A stretch of DNA of 64,000 nt from Geodermatophilaceae bacterium URHB0062 (GCA_000620185.1 KK211086.1:531331-595330), one strand, 5' to 3'; counted from the first letter of the stretch, positions 10,548 through 19,226 are shown. A program made the numbers and translations. Notes: generated by a model not told the origin, from the letters alone.

Positions 10548-11405
10548 GTGGCGACCGGCGTGATCGCCCGCCTGCCGTGGCTCGCGAAGTGGAGTGGACG
10601 CATGATCCAGATCAAGACACGGCACGAGATCGAACTCATGCGCGCCTCGGGGCTCGTGACCGCGGGCGCGATCAAGGCGGTGAAGGCGGCCGTCGCTCCC
10701 GGCGTCAGCACCGGTGAGCTCGACGCGGTCGCCGAGGACTACATCCGCTCGCAGGGCGGGGTGCCCAACTTCCTCGGCTACCACGGCTTCACCGGGACGA
10801 TCTGCGCGTCGATCAACGACGAGATCGTGCACGGCATCCCCAACCCCGAACGCCGGCTGGCAGCAGGGGACAACATCTCCATCGACTGCGGCGCGATCCT
10901 CGAGGGCTGGCACAGCGACTCCGCCGTCACCGTCACGGTGGGGGAGCCCTCGGCCGAGGACGCGGGGCTGCTCGCCGTCACCGAGCGCTCCATGTGGGCC
11001 GGTCTGGCCCGCGCGCTGGCCGGGGGGCGGCTGACCGACATCAGCCACGCCGTCGAGGAGGTCGTCGCCGCCGAGCAGCACGAGTACGGCATCGTCGACC
11101 ACTACGGCGGTCACGGCATCGGCACGGAGATGCACCAGGACCCGCACGTGCTCAACTACGGCCGCCCCGGCCGCGGGCCGAAGCTGGTGCCGGGCATGGC
11201 GCTGGCGATCGAGCCGATGGTCACCGTCGGCAACCCCGCGACGCTGGAGCTCGACGACGGCTGGACCGTCGTCACCAAGGACGGCTCCCGGGCGGCGCAC
11301 TTCGAGCACACCGTCGCCATCACGCCCGAGGGGCCGTGGGTGCTCACGGCCGAGGACGGCGGCGTCGCCGGCCTCGCGCCGTTCGGGGTCACCCCCCGCA
11401 CCTGA
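10548..11405 (+). CDS. map: type I methionine aminopeptidase
   Basis: MetAP removes N-terminal methionine from nascent proteins. Metal ligands are visible as Asp in SIDCGA and HSDSA, His in YGGHGIG, Glu in AIEPM and Glu in FEHT. GTG 10548 follows AAGGCGGGG at good spacing and close to adk. The family core starts at ATG 10602 (MIQIKTRHEIELMRASG), which is a credible alternative removing 18 residues. Confidence 0.95.
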   Translation: MATGVIARLPWLAKWSGRMIQIKTRHEIELMRASGLVTAGAIKAVKAAVAPGVSTGELDAVAEDYIRSQGGVPNFLGYHGFTGTICASINDEIVHGIPNPERRLAAGDNISIDCGAILEGWHSDSAVTVTVGEPSAEDAGLLAVTERSMWAGLARALAGGRLTDISHAVEEVVAAEQHEYGIVDHYGGHGIGTEMHQDPHVLNYGRPGRGPKLVPGMALAIEPMVTVGNPATLELDDGWTVVTKDGSRAAHFEHTVAITPEGPWVLTAEDGGVAGLAPFGVTPRT

Positions 11406-11505
11406 CGGCCCCCTCCGGAGGCTCGGCCCGAGCCTGAGAGGGCTGAGGGGGAGGGGGTCCTTGCTGCCTCGCAGGCTCGGCGCGGGACCCTGAACGGCGG
11501 CCACG
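11406..11505 (-). repeat. family-1 intergenic hairpin repeat, copy B (inverted)
   Basis: Read on the - strand, 11462 to 11406 gives AAGGACCCCCTCCCCCTCAG followed by an inner GC hairpin and GAGGGGGCC, matching the copies after rplO, rpsD and glmS but in opposite orientation. Positions 11480-11505 add a forward-oriented half copy (GGGACCCTGAACGGCGGCCACGG). It begins one base after the map stop. Confidence 0.5.
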
Positions 11506-11541
11506 GCGACGGGGCCATGACCGTGGTCACCATGGGGCGGG

Positions 11542-11571
11542 TTGGTGACTCATGGGACGGCGGGGTACGAT
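11542..11571 (+). promoter_or_regulatory. candidate promoter for infA
   Basis: TTGGTG (11542-11547) and TACGAT (11566-11571) are separated by 18 bp, a good match to a principal sigma-factor promoter. It lies about 180 bp before infA, which would give a long 5' leader for the alpha-type unit infA-rpmJ-rpsM-rpsK-rpsD-rpoA-rplQ. The assignment is from sequence pattern only. Confidence 0.5.
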
Positions 11572-11754
11572 TCCCTGTGGCGCTAGCGCCGTCCTGTCGT
11601 CGTGCTGTGGCCGCGTGACGCGGGACGCCCTCTGCGAGAGCGCCTGCACCACCTGTTCTGCAATCACCGTGTGCGTCCGCCGGAGTTTCCGCGCGGGCGC
11701 GCAGCACCACCAACGGTGTCCGAGTACCACCGAGCCAGGGAGCGCGTTCAAGGC

Positions 11755-11976
11755 ATGGCGAAGAAAGACGGGGCCATCGAGGTCGAGGGTCGCGTCGTCG
11801 AACCGCTGCCCAATGCGATGTTCCGGGTCGAACTGCAGAACGGTCACCGGGTGCTCGCCCACATCAGCGGCAAGATGCGCCAGCACTACATCCGCATCCT
11901 GCCCGAGGACCGCGTGGTCGTGGAGCTCTCGCCCTACGACCTGACCCGCGGCCGCATCGTCTACCGCTACAAGTAA
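11755..11976 (+). CDS. infA: translation initiation factor IF-1
   Basis: IF-1 occupies the 30S A site during initiation. ATG 11755 gives the canonical 73-residue S1/OB-fold protein: [14 protein letters not shown], then [20 protein letters not shown] and [20 protein letters not shown]. The frame stays open 153 bases upstream, but that extension is not part of the family. Confidence 0.98.
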   Translation: MAKKDGAIEVEGRVVEPLPNAMFRVELQNGHRVLAHISGKMRQHYIRILPEDRVVVELSPYDLTRGRIVYRYK

Positions 11977-12048
11977 TCGCCGGTGTCCGCACTGCCCGTC
12001 GGGCAGGGAGCGGCCGGCACACGATCTGAGAAATGAGGGGCGGCACCG

Positions 12049-12162
12049 GTGAAGGTCCAGCCGTCGGTGAAGAAGATCTGTGACAAGTGCAAGGTGATCC
12101 GCCGGCACGGCCGGGTCATGGTCATCTGCGACAACGCCCGGCACAAGCAGCGCCAGGGCTGA
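12049..12162 (+). CDS. rpmJ: 50S ribosomal protein L36, zinc-binding
   Basis: This 37-residue gene starts at GTG 12049 with GAGGGG upstream and encodes [20 protein letters not shown] followed by [17 protein letters not shown]. Cys11, Cys14, Cys27 and His32 form the zinc-ribbon site of C+ type L36. It sits between infA and rpsM, its conserved place, and ends 14 bp before the rpsM ATG. Confidence 0.98.
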   Translation: MKVQPSVKKICDKCKVIRRHGRVMVICDNARHKQRQG

Positions 12163-12176
12163 GGGAGTACCTGAAC

Positions 12177-12551
12177 ATGGCACGACTGGCTGGTGTGGAT
12201 CTGCCCCGCGAGAAGCGGCTCGAGATCGCCCTCACCTACATCTATGGCATCGGCAAGACCCACGCCAAGGAGACCCTGGCCGGAACGGGCATCAGCCCCG
12301 ACATCCGCGTCAAGGACCTCGGCGACGAGGACCTGCTGAAGCTGCGCGACTACATCGACGAGCACTTCCGCGTCGAGGGTGACCTGCGCCGCGAGGTGGC
12401 CGGCGACATCCGCCGCAAGGTGGAGATCGGCTGCTACCAGGGGCTGCGTCACCGCCGCGGACTTCCCGTCCACGGTCAGCGCACCAAGACGAACGCGCGC
12501 TCGAGCAAGGGCCCGCGCAAGACCATCGCGGGCAAGAAGAAGGCTCGCTGA
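12177..12551 (+). CDS. rpsM: 30S ribosomal protein S13
   Basis: S13 lies in the 30S head and forms intersubunit bridges with L5. ATG 12177 gives 124 residues beginning [21 protein letters not shown], with the helix-two-turn-helix [11 protein letters not shown]. The C-terminal signature [20 protein letters not shown] is followed by a basic tail that reaches the P-site tRNA. A longer frame from 12087 overlaps rpmJ and was discarded. Confidence 0.98.
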   Translation: MARLAGVDLPREKRLEIALTYIYGIGKTHAKETLAGTGISPDIRVKDLGDEDLLKLRDYIDEHFRVEGDLRREVAGDIRRKVEIGCYQGLRHRRGLPVHGQRTKTNARSSKGPRKTIAGKKKAR

Positions 12552-12661
12552 TCTGAGCACGACGGCGTCCCTCTCGCTGAGTCCGTAGGGCCGGACCGAC
12601 GGGGACGCCCCAGCACCACCTGCACGACCAGGCCACGAACACAGACACAGACCGGAGAGAC

Positions 12662-13069
12662 ATGCCTCCCAGGGCTCGCACCGCGGCTGGTGCCAAGAAG
12701 GTCCGCCGCAAGGAGAAGAAGAACGTCGCCCACGGCGCCGCGCACATCAAGAGCACGTTCAACAACACGATCGTCTCGATCACCGACCCCAACGGCAACG
12801 TGATCAGCTGGGCATCGGCCGGCCACGTCGGCTTCAAGGGCTCGCGCAAGTCCACGCCGTTCGCGGCGCAGATGGCTGCCGAGAACGCCGCGCGCAAGGC
12901 GCAGGAGCACGGCATGCGCAAGGTCGACGTCTTCGTGAAGGGCCCCGGCTCCGGTCGTGAGACGGCCATCCGGTCCCTGCAGGCCACCGGCCTCGAGGTC
13001 GGCCAGATCCAGGACGTGACGCCGCAGCCGCACAACGGCTGCCGCCCCAAGAAGCGCCGCCGGGTCTGA
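12662..13069 (+). CDS. rpsK: 30S ribosomal protein S11
   Basis: S11 lies in the platform and contacts mRNA near the E site. The 135-residue product shows [21 protein letters not shown], then [19 protein letters not shown] and the C-terminal signature [18 protein letters not shown]. The 110 bp before it contain a GC-rich inverted repeat (GGCGTCCC...GGGGACGCC, about 12566-12607) and an AGACCGGAGAG ribosome-binding site. Confidence 0.98.
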   Translation: MPPRARTAAGAKKVRRKEKKNVAHGAAHIKSTFNNTIVSITDPNGNVISWASAGHVGFKGSRKSTPFAAQMAAENAARKAQEHGMRKVDVFVKGPGSGRETAIRSLQATGLEVGQIQDVTPQPHNGCRPKKRRRV

Positions 13070-13104
13070 CCGGTCACTGACGAGACGAATCAGGAGTATT
13101 TGAC

Positions 13105-13731
13105 GTGGCCCGTTACACCGGAGCCGACTGCCGCATGTGCCGGCGCGAGAAGATGAAGCTGTTCCTCAAGGGCAGCAAGTGCGAGTCCCCGAAGTGCCCG
13201 ATCGAGATCCGGCCCTACCCGCCGGGCGAGCACGGCCGCGGTCGCACCAAGGACAGCGAGTACCTGCTCCAGCTTCGTGAGAAGCAGAAGGCCCGCCGCA
13301 TCTACGGCGTCCTGGAGAAGCAGTTCCGCGGGTACTACGAAGAGGCCAACCGCAAGACCGGCAAGACCGGCGAGGTCCTGCTCCAGATCCTGGAGTCGCG
13401 GCTGGACAACGTGGTCTACCGGGCCGGCCTCGCCGAGTCCCGCGACATGGCCCGCCAGCTGGTGCGCCACGGCCACATCCGGGTGAACGGCCGCAAGGTC
13501 GACATCCCGTCGTACCGCGTGAGCGAGAACGACATCATCGAGGTCGCCGAGAAGTCGCGCACGATGCTGCCGTTCGAGATCGCCCAGGCCCGCGCCGGCG
13601 AGCGTCCGGTTCCTGCGTGGCTCGAGGTCATCAGCAGCCAGCTGCGCGTGCTCGTGCACAGCATCCCGGCTCGCCAGGTGATCGACACCCCCGTGCAGGA
13701 GCAGCTGATCGTCGAGCTCTACTCCAAGTAG
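13105..13731 (+). CDS. rpsD: 30S ribosomal protein S4, zinc-binding form
   Basis: S4 nucleates 30S assembly and forms part of the mRNA helicase region. Cys9, Cys12, Cys26 and Cys31 form the N-terminal zinc site of C+ S4. The S4 RNA-binding domain is at about residues 98-160 ([38 protein letters not shown]). GTG 13105 follows AGGAGTATTTGAC. A family-1 hairpin repeat follows its TAG. Confidence 0.98.
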   Translation: MARYTGADCRMCRREKMKLFLKGSKCESPKCPIEIRPYPPGEHGRGRTKDSEYLLQLREKQKARRIYGVLEKQFRGYYEEANRKTGKTGEVLLQILESRLDNVVYRAGLAESRDMARQLVRHGHIRVNGRKVDIPSYRVSENDIIEVAEKSRTMLPFEIAQARAGERPVPAWLEVISSQLRVLVHSIPARQVIDTPVQEQLIVELYSK

Positions 13732-13734
13732 GCA

Positions 13735-13795
13735 GAAGGACCCCCTGCCCCTCACCGCTCGCAAGCTCGCGGTGGGACCCTGCAGGGGGCCACGG
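13735..13795 (+). repeat. family-1 intergenic hairpin repeat, copy C
   Basis: GAAGGACCCCCTGCCCCTCACC is followed by a short stem (CGCTCGC/GCTCGCGG) and GTGGGACCCTGCAGGGGGCC. The outer arms GGACCCCCTGC and GCAGGGGGCC pair closely. It begins 4 nt after the rpsD stop. This compact copy is the clearest of the four in the window and looks like a terminator or attenuator between rpsD and rpoA. Confidence 0.6.
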
Positions 13796-13883
13796 CTCCG
13801 GCGGGCGGACGGATGTCCGCCGGGGCCCGCACCACCACCTCACGGCGTCATATGGCGGTCGCCGGAGGACCTGAAGGAGAACC

Positions 13884-14948
13884 ATGCTCATCGCACAGCG
13901 CCCCACCCTCACCGAAGAGACGATCACCGAGTCCCGCTCGCGCTTCGTCATCGAGCCCCTCGAGCCCGGCTTCGGTTACACCCTCGGCAACTCCCTGCGG
14001 CGCACGCTGCTGTCCTCGATCCCCGGCGCTGCTGTCACCAGCATCCGCATCGAGGGCACCCTGCACGAGTTCACCACCGTGCCGGGCGTCAAGGAGGACG
14101 TCACCGAGATCATCCTCAACCTCAAGGGCCTGGTCGTCAGCTCCGACTCCGACGAGCCGGTGACCATGTACCTGCGCAAGCAGGGCCCCGGTGAGGTCAC
14201 CGCCGCCGACATCGCGCCCCCGGCCGGTGTCGAGGTGCACAACCCCGACCTGCACATCGCCACCCTCAACGGCAAGGGCCGCCTCGAGATCGAGCTGGTC
14301 GTCGAGCGGGGCCGCGGCTACGTGCCGGCGCCGCAGAACAAGCAGCCGGGCCAGGAGATCGGGCGGATCCCCGTCGACTCGATCTACTCGCCTGTCCTCA
14401 AGGTCACCTACGCCGTCGAGGCCACCCGCGTCGAGCAGCGCACCGACTTCGACCGCCTCGTGGTCGACGTCGAGACCAAGCCGTCGATCGTCCCCAGGGA
14501 CGCCATCGCCAGCGCCGGTTCGACCCTGGTCGAGCTGTTCGGTCTGCTGCGCGAGCTGAACGTGGACGCCGAGGGCATCGAGGTCGGGCCCAGCCCGGCC
14601 GAGGCCGCCGACATCGCGAACTTCTCGATGCCGATCGAGGACATGGACCTCACGGTCCGGTCCTACAACTGCCTCAAGCGCGAGGGCGTGCACACCGTCG
14701 GTGAGCTCGTCACCCGGTCCGAGGCCGACCTGCTCGACATCCGCAACTTCGGGGCCAAGTCGATCGACGAGGTCAAGATGAAGCTCGCGGCGATGGGTCT
14801 CGCGCTCAAGGACAGCCCGCCCGGATTCATCCCCACCTCGGTGGAGAGCTACGACGAGGGCTACGAGACCGACGCCTACCAGGGCTCGGCCGAGTACGCC
14901 GACGTCGAGTACAGCGACGCCTCCTACCAGGAGACCGAGCAGCTCTGA
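13884..14948 (+). CDS. rpoA: DNA-directed RNA polymerase subunit alpha
   Basis: Alpha dimerises to nucleate RNA polymerase assembly and contacts UP elements and activators. The N-terminal domain has [32 protein letters not shown] at about residues 14-45. The C-terminal domain covers about residues 255-318, with [14 protein letters not shown] and [15 protein letters not shown]. The tail is Tyr/Asp/Glu-rich. GAAGGAGAACC precedes ATG 13884. Length (354) is within the actinobacterial range. Confidence 0.98.
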   Translation: MLIAQRPTLTEETITESRSRFVIEPLEPGFGYTLGNSLRRTLLSSIPGAAVTSIRIEGTLHEFTTVPGVKEDVTEIILNLKGLVVSSDSDEPVTMYLRKQGPGEVTAADIAPPAGVEVHNPDLHIATLNGKGRLEIELVVERGRGYVPAPQNKQPGQEIGRIPVDSIYSPVLKVTYAVEATRVEQRTDFDRLVVDVETKPSIVPRDAIASAGSTLVELFGLLRELNVDAEGIEVGPSPAEAADIANFSMPIEDMDLTVRSYNCLKREGVHTVGELVTRSEADLLDIRNFGAKSIDEVKMKLAAMGLALKDSPPGFIPTSVESYDEGYETDAYQGSAEYADVEYSDASYQETEQL

Positions 14949-14954
14949 GGCCAC

Positions 14955-14988
14955 GTGCCGGACGGCGGGGCGACCCGCCGTCCGGCAC
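14955..14988 (+). terminator. perfect hairpin between rpoA and rplQ
   Basis: GTGCCGGACGGCGGG (14955-14969) pairs perfectly with CCCGCCGTCCGGCAC (14974-14988) around a GCGA tetraloop, 6 nt after the rpoA stop. There is no T-run after it. It may act as a partial terminator or a 3'-end stabiliser that sets the rpoA to rplQ ratio. Confidence 0.6.
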
Positions 14989-15020
14989 TGCCCTCGGTCC
15001 AGCCACACTGGACCAGCACG

Positions 15021-15068
15021 ACCGACGCTTCGCACGACAGACGCTCAGCACCACAGACGCTTTGCACC
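15021..15068 (+). repeat. three 16-bp tandem repeats between rpoA and rplQ
   Basis: Three consecutive units occur: ACCGACGCTTCGCACG, ACAGACGCTCAGCACC and ACAGACGCTTTGCACC. A degenerate fourth unit (ACGGATGCAGCC) follows. The unit consensus is roughly ACAGACGCTnnGCACC. No coding frame explains them. They sit in the 5' leader of rplQ. Confidence 0.6.
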
Positions 15069-15118
15069 ACGGATGCAGCCGCGCACGTAACCGGCCGGCC
15101 GCCTGAGGAAGGACCGAC

Positions 15119-15787
15119 ATGCCCACCCCCACCAAGGGACCCCGTCTCGGCGGCGGCCCGGCGCACGAGCGGCTGATGCTGGCCAACCTGGCCACCTCGC
15201 TGTTCGAGCACGGCCGCATCACGACGACCGAGGCGAAGGCGAAGCGGCTGCGTCCGCTGGCCGAGAAGCTCGTCACCTTCGCCAAGCGCGGTGACCTGCA
15301 CGCCCGCCGCCAGGTCATGACGACCATCCGTGACAAGGACGTCGTCCACACGCTGTTCGCCGAGATCGGCCCGCGCTACGAGAACCGGCCCGGTGGCTAC
15401 ACCCGGATCACCAAGGTGGGCCCCCGCAAGGGCGACAATGCCCCCATGGCCGTCATCGAGCTCGTCGAGGCCCTGACCGTCGGCCAGCAGGCCGTCGGCG
15501 AGGCCGAGCGCGCCCGCGGCACGAAGTTCGCCTCCGGCGCCGGCTCCGCCTCGGCCGCCGGTGAGGTCACCGCCGACGCTGTCGAGGAGGCCCCCACCAC
15601 CGAGGCCGCCGACTCCTCGGTCGAGGCCGGGTCCACCGACCTCGAGTCGGGCAACGAGGCGGTCACGGCCGCCGAGGGTGGCGCGGACATCACCGCCGAC
15701 GCTGCTGACGAGACCGCCGCCGACGACACCGCCGCCACCGACGCGGAGTCGCCGGCCGACGACGAGGGCACGGACGGCGCCAAGTGA
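15119..15787 (+). CDS. rplQ: 50S ribosomal protein L17 with long acidic tail
   Basis: L17 lies near the tunnel exit on the 50S solvent side. The core (residues 1 to about 120) has [30 protein letters not shown] and [32 protein letters not shown]. The remaining 100 residues are Ala/Glu/Asp/Thr-rich with few basic residues. Actinobacterial L17 often carries such a tail. It is cotranscribed with a small acidic ORF that overlaps its stop. Confidence 0.97.
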   Translation: MPTPTKGPRLGGGPAHERLMLANLATSLFEHGRITTTEAKAKRLRPLAEKLVTFAKRGDLHARRQVMTTIRDKDVVHTLFAEIGPRYENRPGGYTRITKVGPRKGDNAPMAVIELVEALTVGQQAVGEAERARGTKFASGAGSASAAGEVTADAVEEAPTTEAADSSVEAGSTDLESGNEAVTAAEGGADITADAADETAADDTAATDAESPADDEGTDGAK

Positions 15788-16089
15788 GCGACCGCGACGA
15801 GACCACCGGCCCGGGCGGGGACACGTCTCCGGCCGTGACCGACGGATCCGTCGACCCCGAGGCGCAGGAGATCGTCACCGACGTCTTCAGCCCTGACGGC
15901 AACCGTCAGGACGACGGCGACGTCACCCCGGAGCCGAAGGCCGAGAACGTCGCGGTGGTCGACGACCCGAACCTCTCGCCGGAGGTCGCCGCCGCGGCCG
16001 CCGCGGAGATCGAGGCGGCCGAGCTGGGTGACGCCGCGACGGCGGGCACCCAGGCGCCTGGTGGCGACTCCGCTCCCGACCCCGAGTGA
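15784..16089 (+). CDS. small acidic protein of unknown function
   Basis: A 101-residue ORF starts at GTG 15784, overlapping the rplQ stop (GTGA). It is strongly acidic and low in hydrophobic residues ([35 protein letters not shown]) and resembles the L17 tail in composition. No family is recognised. The codon pattern is GC3-rich and fits coding. It could be a disordered accessory protein or a detached remnant of an extended L17. Confidence 0.5.
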   Translation: MSDRDETTGPGGDTSPAVTDGSVDPEAQEIVTDVFSPDGNRQDDGDVTPEPKAENVAVVDDPNLSPEVAAAAAAEIEAAELGDAATAGTQAPGGDSAPDPE

Positions 16090-16957
16090 GCGATCGCTGA
16101 TCACGCTGCACGACCACGACGAGCCCGTCACCGACACCGGTGGCGGGCTCGTCCGTCTCCGTCTGGCGATCGCCTACGACGGCACCGCACTGCACGGCTG
16201 GGCGCGTCAGCCCGGTCAGCGCACGGTGCAGGGTGAGCTCGAGCAGGGGCTGGCCATGGTGCTGCGCCGCGACGTCGGCCTCACCGTGGCGGGGCGCACC
16301 GACGCGGGCGTGCACGCGACCGGTCAGGTCGCGCACTGCGACGTCCGCCGCGAGGTGTGGGAGGAGCAGCGCGCGAAGCTGATCCGCCGGCTGCGGGGCG
16401 TGCTCCCGGCGGACATCGCGGTGACCGGCGTCGACGAGGCGCCGCCCGACTTCGACGCCCGGTTCGGTGCCCTGGCGCGGCACTACGTCTACCGCCTCAC
16501 GGACTCCCCGTCCGGCCCGCCGCCCCTGCGCCGCGCGGACACCGCCGCCTGGCCGCGGACCCTCGACGTGGACGCGATGGCGCTCGCCGCCGGGCTGCTG
16601 CTGGGGGAGAACGACTACGCCGCGTTCTGCCGGCGGCGGGAGGGGGCGACCACGGTGCGGACGCTGCTCGCGCTCGACGTCGTCCGCACGGAGGGCGTGA
16701 TCACCCTCGCCGCGTCGGCGGACGCCTTCTGCCACTCCATGGTGCGCAGCCTCGTCGGTGCGCTGCTCGCGGTCGGAGAGGGGCGCCGTCCGCCGGAGTG
16801 GCCGGCCGGACTACTCGGGCGGACCGAGCGGGCCAACGACGTCCCGGTCGCACCGGCCGGTGGGCTGACGCTGGTCCGCGTCGACTACCCGCCGGACGCC
16901 GAGCTCGCCGCCCGTGCGCTCGTGACGCGGGCACGGCGCGACGAGCCGCGCGACTGA
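16061..16957 (+). CDS. truA: tRNA pseudouridine(38-40) synthase TruA
   Basis: TruA converts uridines 38-40 of the tRNA anticodon stem to pseudouridine. The catalytic aspartate is in [12 protein letters not shown] (about Asp81). [19 protein letters not shown] marks the N-terminal domain, and the C-terminal domain has [19 protein letters not shown]. The first residues are not conserved. The only standard starts, GTG 16061 and GTG 16028, both lie inside the preceding acidic ORF, and 16061 gives the smaller overlap. The stop abuts the stop of the convergent SDR gene. Confidence 0.93.
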   Translation: MATPLPTPSERSLITLHDHDEPVTDTGGGLVRLRLAIAYDGTALHGWARQPGQRTVQGELEQGLAMVLRRDVGLTVAGRTDAGVHATGQVAHCDVRREVWEEQRAKLIRRLRGVLPADIAVTGVDEAPPDFDARFGALARHYVYRLTDSPSGPPPLRRADTAAWPRTLDVDAMALAAGLLLGENDYAAFCRRREGATTVRTLLALDVVRTEGVITLAASADAFCHSMVRSLVGALLAVGEGRRPPEWPAGLLGRTERANDVPVAPAGGLTLVRVDYPPDAELAARALVTRARRDEPRD

Positions 16958-17623
16958 TCAGCCGACCGCCGTGACCGCCTCGTCGACGGGCGTCGAGCCG
17001 GCGACCAGTTCCAGGACGGCGCCACCGCCCGGGCGGTCCAGCAGGGCCATGAGGACGGCGGCCACGTCGTCGCGCGGCACGCTGCCCCGGTCCACGCGGC
17101 GGGCGAGGGTCACACGTCCGGTCCCGGCGTCGTCGGTGAGTCCACCGGGGCGCAGCACCCAGGTGTCCAGCCCGGGCCGGGCGAGCAGATCCTGCTCGGC
17201 GGCGAGCTTGGCGCGCAGGTAGGCGACGAAGACGTCGTCCACGTCGGCGGGGGTCGCTCCGTCGGCGACCGCGTCGACGCCCATCGAGGACACGAGCACG
17301 TAGCGGCGCACCCCCGCACGCTCGGCGGCGTCGGCGAGGAGCACCGCGGCCGCACGGTCGACGGTGTCCTTTCGGGCGGCTCCGCTGCCCGGACCGGCGC
17401 CGGCGGCGAAGACCACCGCATCGGCGCCGGACACCACTCCGGTCACCTCGTCCACCGAGGCGGCCTCCAGGTCGAGCACGACCGGTTCAAGGCCGTCGGC
17501 GGTGAGGTCGGCGGCGTGATCGGCATTGCGGACGATGCCGACGACGGCGTCGCCGCGGCCGGACAGCAGGCGGCCGACGCGACGGGCGACCTGCCCGTGG
17601 GCACCGGCGACGACGACGCGCAT
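16958..17623 (-). CDS. NAD(P)-binding atypical SDR-family protein
   Basis: The 221-residue product has a Rossmann fold start MRVVVAGAHGQVARRVGRLL with a GxxGxxxR-type nucleotide loop. VVFAAGAGPGSG and the RYVLVSSMGVDA strand are typical of NmrA-like or YwnB-like SDRs. The catalytic Tyr-Lys pair of classical SDRs is not evident, though YLRAKLAAEQDL is in that place. Substrate is unknown. It lies 9 bp downstream of the mobA-like gene on the same strand, so they are probably cotranscribed. Confidence 0.85.
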   Translation of the reverse strand: MRVVVAGAHGQVARRVGRLLSGRGDAVVGIVRNADHAADLTADGLEPVVLDLEAASVDEVTGVVSGADAVVFAAGAGPGSGAARKDTVDRAAAVLLADAAERAGVRRYVLVSSMGVDAVADGATPADVDDVFVAYLRAKLAAEQDLLARPGLDTWVLRPGGLTDDAGTGRVTLARRVDRGSVPRDDVAAVLMALLDRPGGGAVLELVAGSTPVDEAVTAVG

Positions 17624-17632
17624 GGCGGGCCC

Positions 17633-18223
17633 CTACCCAGGCAGCCCGTCCGCTACCTGCTGGGCGCGGGCCAGGTCGGCGGGGGTGTCGCAGTCCAGCC
17701 ACGGGGGCGGCGTGCCCTGGGCGACGACGGGCCGCCAGCGGTCGAACGACAGGCCGGAGAGGGTGCGGCGCATGCTCGTCGGGCCGCCGCTGCGGCTCAC
17801 CGCCGTCCGGAGGGGCTCGGTGCGCCAGACGCCCAATAGCAACTGGTCGCGCCCGCTGTCGTCCACGACGAGGACGCCGTCGGCCCGGAGGCGCGCGCGC
17901 AGTTCGCCGATCGCGGCGGTGGTCAGGAACGGCAGGTCGCCGGCCAGCACGGCGACCACGTCGGTCTCGACGCGGGCGAGGCCGGCCCGCAGGGCCGCGA
18001 CCGGACCGCCGCCGGGCGGCTTCTCGCGGACCAGGACGACGTCGTCCGGCACCGGCTGGGCCGGGCCCACGACCACGCGGCGCGCGGCATCGGTCACCGC
18101 GGCCAGCACGGCGGCCAGCATCGTGCGGCCGCCCACCTCCAGTTGCGGCTTGGCCTGCCCGCCCAGCCGAGCCGCCCGTCCGCCGGCCAGCACGACGGCG
18201 GTGTACGCCGGCTGCGCGTCCAT
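17633..18223 (-). CDS. MobA-like molybdenum cofactor guanylyltransferase
   Basis: MobA transfers GMP from GTP to molybdopterin. The nucleotidyltransferase signature is present at about residues 11-26 (LAGGRAARLGGQAKPQL), and GDLPFLTT holds the metal-binding aspartate. The 196-residue length fits MobA. Divergent fdhD and the nearby moeA-moaC-mogA genes support a cofactor role. MobA-like proteins with other substrates (MocA type) cannot be excluded. ATG 18223 lies 6 nt after a TACGTT -10 box. Confidence 0.8.
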   Translation of the reverse strand: MDAQPAYTAVVLAGGRAARLGGQAKPQLEVGGRTMLAAVLAAVTDAARRVVVGPAQPVPDDVVLVREKPPGGGPVAALRAGLARVETDVVAVLAGDLPFLTTAAIGELRARLRADGVLVVDDSGRDQLLLGVWRTEPLRTAVSRSGGPTSMRRTLSGLSFDRWRPVVAQGTPPPWLDCDTPADLARAQQVADGLPG

Positions 18224-18229
18224 GGGGAG

Positions 18230-18235
18230 AACGTA
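18230..18235 (-). promoter_or_regulatory. -10 box TACGTT for the mobA-like gene (leaderless type)
   Basis: On the - strand TACGTT is followed by six bases and then the ATG at 18223. This spacing places the transcription start at or next to the start codon. The same arrangement recurs at many genes in the window. Confidence 0.5.
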
Positions 18236-18251
18236 GGGCTTCGGTCGTGGG

Positions 18252-18257
18252 TACCGT
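18252..18257 (+). promoter_or_regulatory. -10 box TACCGT for fdhD (leaderless type)
   Basis: TACCGT is followed by seven bases and GTG 18265. No Shine-Dalgarno sequence precedes that GTG. This supports 18265 rather than the in-frame GTG at 18247, which would lie upstream of the -10 box. Confidence 0.5.
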
Positions 18258-18264
18258 CGCCTTC

Positions 18265-19095
18265 GTGGGACGAGTCACGAGCCGGACACCGGTGCTGCGG
18301 ATCCGCGGCGAACACCGCACCACCCGCCCGGACACGGTCGCGGCCGAGGAGCCGCTCGAGATCCGGCTGAGCGGGAAGCCGCTGGCCGTCACGATGCGCA
18401 CGCCGGGCCACGACTTCGACCTGGTGCACGGCTTCCTCGCCACCGAGGGCGTGATCACCGGGCCGGACGACGTGGCGGCGCTCCGCTACTGCGACTCCGT
18501 CGACTCGGACGGGCGCAACACCTACAACGTGGTCGACGTCGACCTGGCGCCCGGGATCGAGGCGCCCGACACCGCGCTGGACCGCAACTTCTACACGTCG
18601 AGCTCGTGCGGCGTCTGCGGCAAGGCCAGCATCGACGCGATCCGCACCAGGACGCGCTACGACGTCGCCGGCGACGGCGTCCGCGTGCCCCTGGAGACCC
18701 TGCTGGCCCTGCCCGACCGGCTGCGCGCGGCGCAGGAGGTGTTCGAGAAGACCGGCGGCCTCCACGCGGCCGGCCTGTTCACCGCCGACGGCGAGCTCGG
18801 CGCCCTGCGCGAGGACGTCGGCCGGCACAACGCCGTGGACAAGGTGATCGGCGACGGCGTCCGCGAGGGGCGTCTGCCCCTGGCCGGCTCCGTGCTGATG
18901 GTCAGTGGGCGAGCCAGCTTCGAGCTCACCCAGAAGGCGGCCATGGCCGGCATCCCCGTGCTCGCGGCCGTGTCGGCGCCGTCGTCCCTGGCGGTGGAGT
19001 TGGCCGCCGACGTCGGGATCACGCTCGTCGGCTTCCTGCGCGGCGACGGCTGCAACGTCTACACCCGCACGGAGAGGGTCCAATTGCCGGCGTAG
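18265..19095 (+). CDS. fdhD: formate dehydrogenase accessory sulfurtransferase FdhD
   Basis: FdhD passes sulfur from a cysteine desulfurase to the molybdenum cofactor of formate dehydrogenase. The sulfur-carrying motif SSSCGVCGK is at residues 112-120 (Cys115, Cys118), and REDVGRHNAVDKVIG and SGRASFELTQKAAMAGIPVLAAVSAPSSLA are family blocks. GTG 18265 gives MGRVTSRTPVLRI, the usual actinobacterial start. A formate dehydrogenase itself is not in the window. Confidence 0.95.
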   Translation: MGRVTSRTPVLRIRGEHRTTRPDTVAAEEPLEIRLSGKPLAVTMRTPGHDFDLVHGFLATEGVITGPDDVAALRYCDSVDSDGRNTYNVVDVDLAPGIEAPDTALDRNFYTSSSCGVCGKASIDAIRTRTRYDVAGDGVRVPLETLLALPDRLRAAQEVFEKTGGLHAAGLFTADGELGALREDVGRHNAVDKVIGDGVREGRLPLAGSVLMVSGRASFELTQKAAMAGIPVLAAVSAPSSLAVELAADVGITLVGFLRGDGCNVYTRTERVQLPA

Positions 19096-19121
19096 GTGAG
19101 CCGCCCTGCGAGGCGGTCCGA

Positions 19122-19222
19122 GAAGTGGGGGCCGGAGGCTCCCGCGACGAAGAGCGGGACCGGCTCAACGCGACCGGGGGACGGCACGTGGTCGCGGTGC
19201 GGTCCGGAGGACCGCAATGTCA
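19122..19222 (+). repeat. family-2 structured repeat, copy E
   Basis: This element of about 100 bp follows fdhD. It has two hairpins: GGGGGCC-GGA-GGCTCCC at 19127-19143 and GCGGTCC-GGA-GGACCGC at 19199-19215. The conserved middle GGGGGACGGCAC and the 3' flank AATGTCAT are also present. Two other copies (26757-26860 and, inverted, 43062-43161) keep the hairpins while changing the stem bases. Confidence 0.65.
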
Positions 19223-19226
19223 TAGC

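Larger units (their letters stand above)
11406..11754. other. 349-bp gap between map and infA
   Basis: The gap holds a family-1 repeat in inverted orientation (11406-11462) and a partial forward-oriented half copy (about 11480-11505). After these come a candidate promoter (11542-11571), the palindrome GGCGCTAGCGCC at 11580-11591 and an untranslated leader of about 160 nt before infA. The overlapping open frames in it have no start signal or family resemblance. Confidence 0.6.

Noticed and set aside
15021-15068. A CRISPR array in the rpoA-rplQ gap
   Set aside because: The 16-bp units abut directly with no unique spacers, and no cas genes are present.
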